9,588 nucleotides of DNA from Candidatus Latescibacterota bacterium (GTDB lineage Bacteria > Latescibacterota > UBA2968 > UBA8231), in contig DPVW01000020.1 in assembly GCA_003529325.1 (NCBI GenBank), positions 4,480 through 14,067 of the forward strand. The letters are read 5' to 3'. Position 1 is the first letter of the stretch; every line of letters starts with the position of its first letter. The notes under the pieces were generated by a model. That model was not told the origin of the DNA, did not search any database, and worked only from the letters and a program-made list of their open reading frames with translations. Positions 7,832 to 9,588 of this stretch are shown here, in pieces. The translations under genes and the position numbers were made by a program.

Positions 7832-8616
7832 ATGACGGTGCTGGGATCACTCAGCGGTCAGGTCTTTGGCGCCTACAGCGCCAAGGTGGGCAACCTGCTA
7901 AGTGGGCGCCTGGAAGGTACCCGAATACCCGAAATGTCGATGTCGTCCACGACCTGGCTTGTATCGAGGGAACCAACGAAGACGCCTTTGTCGTCTTCGA
8001 GGCCACCAGTGATCCCGGCTTTTTCAGGCAGGCGCAGAGCGGTCTCGACAAGCTGCGTGCTATCGAGGGGGCACAGCGACCGCAACGCGAGAGTTCGGCG
8101 CAGGCCATTCTGATGAACTCGCTGGAGGACGTCCCATTCAGAGTCGAGGTTTACGTGACTGTCGAGGGACGGGAGCACCAGGTCGCCATGAAGCCAGGCA
8201 CTTCGACCCTGCCGACGTCGAGTCTCAAGCCATTGCTCAGGGAATCCGTACAGAACGTCGTCGATCGTCTTGCCGGTGCGCCGATGGTGCTCAGTGTTGG
8301 CGGTCAACTGAAGCAGTATTTCCAGATCGAATATCCCCGGTGGAAGTTCCGCGTCGTGGGCAGCCGTATCGTTGCGGAAAAAATAGGGGACTGCAATGTT
8401 GCCTGCGCCGCAGGCAGCAGCGAGAACAAGATGAGTCTGACCTACAGTTATATCGGCGATGGCGATCCTCACCAGGATACACTCGAACTCGATTTTGAAC
8501 GCGCCCGTAACTGCCGTCTACTGCTGAAGGACGGGGCCGTCTTTCTGAGCGACGAGGTAGAACCTCAATTTCAGCCGCCTGCTGAAAATGGCCAGTCCGA
8601 GGCAGCCCCCACCTGA
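7832..8616 (+). CDS. unrecognised protein gene, 5' part probably frameshifted or missing
   Basis: From about 7925 to the TGA at 8614-8616 one plus-strand frame shows good coding character (G/C third positions, ordinary protein text such as DLACIEGTNEDAFVVFEATS and LMNSLEDVPFRVEVYVTVEG). It contains no obvious signal peptide, membrane span or known motif. Cysteines occur in DLACIEG, GDCNVACAAG and ARNCRLL. I do not recognise a family. This frame has no ATG near its beginning; the first late one is in LMNS at about 8113. A neighbouring frame with ATG at 7832 reads MTVLGSLSGQVFGAYSAKVG then NLLSGRLEGTRIP up to about 7927. One missing base there would join it smoothly to NVDVVHDLACIEG. I therefore give the joined span, as a probable frameshifted gene; a 5'-truncated remnant is the alternative. 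No ribosome site precedes 7832 and no terminator follows 8616. Confidence 0.5.
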
Positions 8617-8697
8617 GTTTCGACAGCCTGCCAGTCCAGATCGACCGGGTGTGTCTGCCTGAGGTGTCGTTATACCCCTTATATTATGGTGTCCGAA

Positions 8698-8726
8698 TTG
8701 ACAGTGTCCGAAAGCGGCAATAGCAT
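8698..8726 (+). promoter_or_regulatory. sigma70-type promoter for the efflux adaptor gene, -35 inside a direct repeat
   Basis: A perfect -35 hexamer TTGACA (8698-8703) is followed after exactly 17 bases by TAGCAT (8721-8726, four of six matches to the -10 consensus). This predicts a start near 8733, about 60 bases before the GTG of the adaptor gene. The -35 is flanked directly on both sides by the same nine bases, GTGTCCGAA (8689-8697 and 8704-8712). No competing promoter of this quality is seen in 8617-8792. Confidence 0.7.
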
Positions 8727-8737
8727 CAACCAAGAAA

Positions 8738-8755
8738 TGACTGACCAGTCAGTCA
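8738..8755 (+). promoter_or_regulatory. TetR-type palindromic operator
   Basis: TGACTGACCAGTCAGTCA is a palindrome with perfect 8-base arms and a 2-base centre. Operators of this TGACTGAC form are known for TetR/AcrR-type repressors controlling RND efflux operons. It lies just downstream of the predicted start point, where a bound repressor would block initiation or early elongation. No tetR gene is visible in the window, so the regulator should lie beyond the adaptor operon or elsewhere. Confidence 0.8.
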
Positions 8756-8792
8756 GATCGAAACAGCGTTCAGTCGAACGAGGAGAGAGCAC

Positions 8793-9588
8793 GTGAAGGG
8801 TTGGAGTAAAGTCCCCCTGGTCGCGTTGGCAGGATTGCTGCTGGGCTGTGGCGACGACGAAGCAGCGGACGGCACCGGCGGAGGTGGAGCAGGAAATTGG
8901 GGCGGTGGGGAGCGCAAGGAAGCTGCCCTTCCCGTCAAGACCGAGGCCGTCACCAAGGGCGAGATCACCCGTTTCATCGAGACCCACTCCCGCCTCGAGG
9001 CTGAGCGCTGGGTGGAAGTCGTGTCGCGGGCCCAGGGGCTGGCCCAGCGGTTGGCCGCCGAGGAGGGGGATCAGGTACGGGCCGGACAGATCCTGGTACA
9101 GCTGGAGAAGGAGGAACTGCTGCTGCAGATGGAGCAGGCGAAGGTGGCCGTCAGTCAGGCGCAGTCAACTTTCGAGCGCACCCAGACACTCCACGAGCGC
9201 CAGCTGGTGAGCCAAGAGGAGTTTGAGAACGCCCGCAACCAGCAGGAGAACACGGCAGTGGCGCTGCGCGAGGCCCAGCTACGCCTCGATTACGCCGATA
9301 TTCGCGCACCCATCGACGGCGTCGTCATGATGCGCAATGTGGAACGGGGGGACCTGGTGCGCACCAACGATGCGGTGTTTGTCGTTGCCGACCTCGAACC
9401 ACTGCAGGCGCGAATCCGTGTTCCCGAAAAGCGCATGTCCCAACTGCGACCACAACAAGCAGCTCGGATCACCGTCGATCCCGTCCCTGGGCGCGTCTTT
9501 TCCGGGACCGTTCGCATGATCAGCCCCGGCGTCGACCCGACGAGTGGAACGGTGAAGGTGACCGTCGACGTGCCACCGGAAGGCGTGC
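8793..9588 (+). CDS. RND efflux periplasmic adaptor lipoprotein (HlyD/membrane fusion family), 3' end outside window
   Basis: The first 265 residues are present. The GTG start at 8793 has AGGAG at 8781-8785, seven bases away. Residues 5-19 form a lipoprotein signal ending LLGC, with C19 as the lipidation site, followed by an acidic and glycine-rich linker to about 45. Then come the first beta-barrel strand (PVKTEAVTKGEI), a lipoyl half (about 75-107, ending EGDQVRAGQILVQLEKEEL), an alpha-hairpin (about 108-163, with LVSQEEFENA), the second lipoyl half (LDYADIRAPIDGVV, VERGDLV) and the beta-barrel (FVVADLEPLQARIRVPEKR, then RMISPGVDPTSGTVKV). This is the usual AcrA/MexA-like order. It should bridge an inner-membrane RND pump and an outer-membrane channel to expel toxic compounds. 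The pump gene is expected just downstream. The upstream TetR-type operator suggests induction by substrate. The protein ends at the window edge in the membrane-proximal region. Confidence 0.92.
   Translation, partial: MKGWSKVPLVALAGLLLGCGDDEAADGTGGGGAGNWGGGERKEAALPVKTEAVTKGEITRFIETHSRLEAERWVEVVSRAQGLAQRLAAEEGDQVRAGQILVQLEKEELLLQMEQAKVAVSQAQSTFERTQTLHERQLVSQEEFENARNQQENTAVALREAQLRLDYADIRAPIDGVVMMRNVERGDLVRTNDAVFVVADLEPLQARIRVPEKRMSQLRPQQAARITVDPVPGRVFSGTVRMISPGVDPTSGTVKVTVDVPPEGV

Noticed and set aside
7866..7884. Hairpin TTGGCGC-ctaca-GCGCCAA
   Set aside because: Perfect 7-base arms, but no T-run follows on either strand and it lies inside the proposed 5' coding part of the unrecognised gene, so I do not call it a terminator or operator.
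7873..8472. Minus-strand open frame of 199 codons opposite the unrecognised gene
   Set aside because: The plus strand has the better codon third-position pattern and protein-like composition, and the minus frame has no ribosome site or motif. I keep some doubt because neither strand is recognised.
8665..8687. AT-rich TTATACCCCTTATATTAT as another promoter
   Set aside because: -10-like hexamers are present but no acceptable -35 lies 16-18 bases upstream, and the TTGACA promoter downstream is much better.

Overview
This looks like chromosomal DNA of a GC-rich Gram-negative bacterium, most likely a proteobacterium and perhaps a gammaproteobacterium. The reasons are a lipoprotein-type RND efflux adaptor behind a TGACTGAC-type palindromic operator, an alginate-export-type outer-membrane barrel ending in phenylalanine, a periplasmic DsbD-alpha-like domain, and sigma70-like promoters. 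The phylum is an inference; no marker gene is present.

Layout. (1) 1-2536, plus strand: a possible last few codons of an upstream gene, then a long membrane-anchored thioredoxin/DUF255 protein with a DsbD-alpha-like domain at its C-terminus. (2) 2540-5271, minus strand: a two-gene redox operon of an FAD/NAD(P) pyridine-nucleotide-disulfide-type oxidoreductase followed by a polytopic membrane protein with two C-terminal [4Fe-4S] motifs. The genes are joined by a TGATG stop/start overlap. The operon meets the DUF255 gene tail to tail with three bases between them. (3) 5272-5715: a control and scar region. It has a leftward promoter with a dyad near -40, the frameshifted 3' end of a gene encoding a FlgD-type Ig domain that keeps its strong terminator, and then small palindromes in front of the next gene. 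(4) 5716-7194, plus: an outer-membrane porin of the alginate-export type with an N-terminal coiled coil. (5) 7209-8616: a decayed stretch holding a broken, internally deleted HDOD-domain gene (minus) and an unrecognised plus-strand gene whose 5' part seems frameshifted or lost. (6) 8617-9588, plus: a well-formed regulated promoter with a TTGACA -35 box inside a direct repeat and a TetR-type operator just after the start point. It drives a GTG-started RND periplasmic adaptor that runs off the window.

How the genes may work together. The first two units share an envelope thiol/redox theme: an exported thioredoxin-like protein beside an electron-transfer pair that could pass electrons from NAD(P)H through flavin and iron-sulfur clusters to the membrane. 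That link rests only on adjacency. The porin and the efflux adaptor are separate envelope functions under their own promoters. Three intact genes (oxidoreductase, porin, adaptor) most likely begin at GTG. The apparent frameshifts lie only in the truncated or unrecognised genes while the long genes are intact, which favours real gene decay over general sequencing error.

I found no RNA gene, CRISPR array, insertion sequence or integrase. The window does not contain a system I can confidently call new. The items most worth a second look are the exported DUF255-DsbD-alpha fusion, the flavin/iron-sulfur pair, the efflux promoter architecture and the decayed loci.
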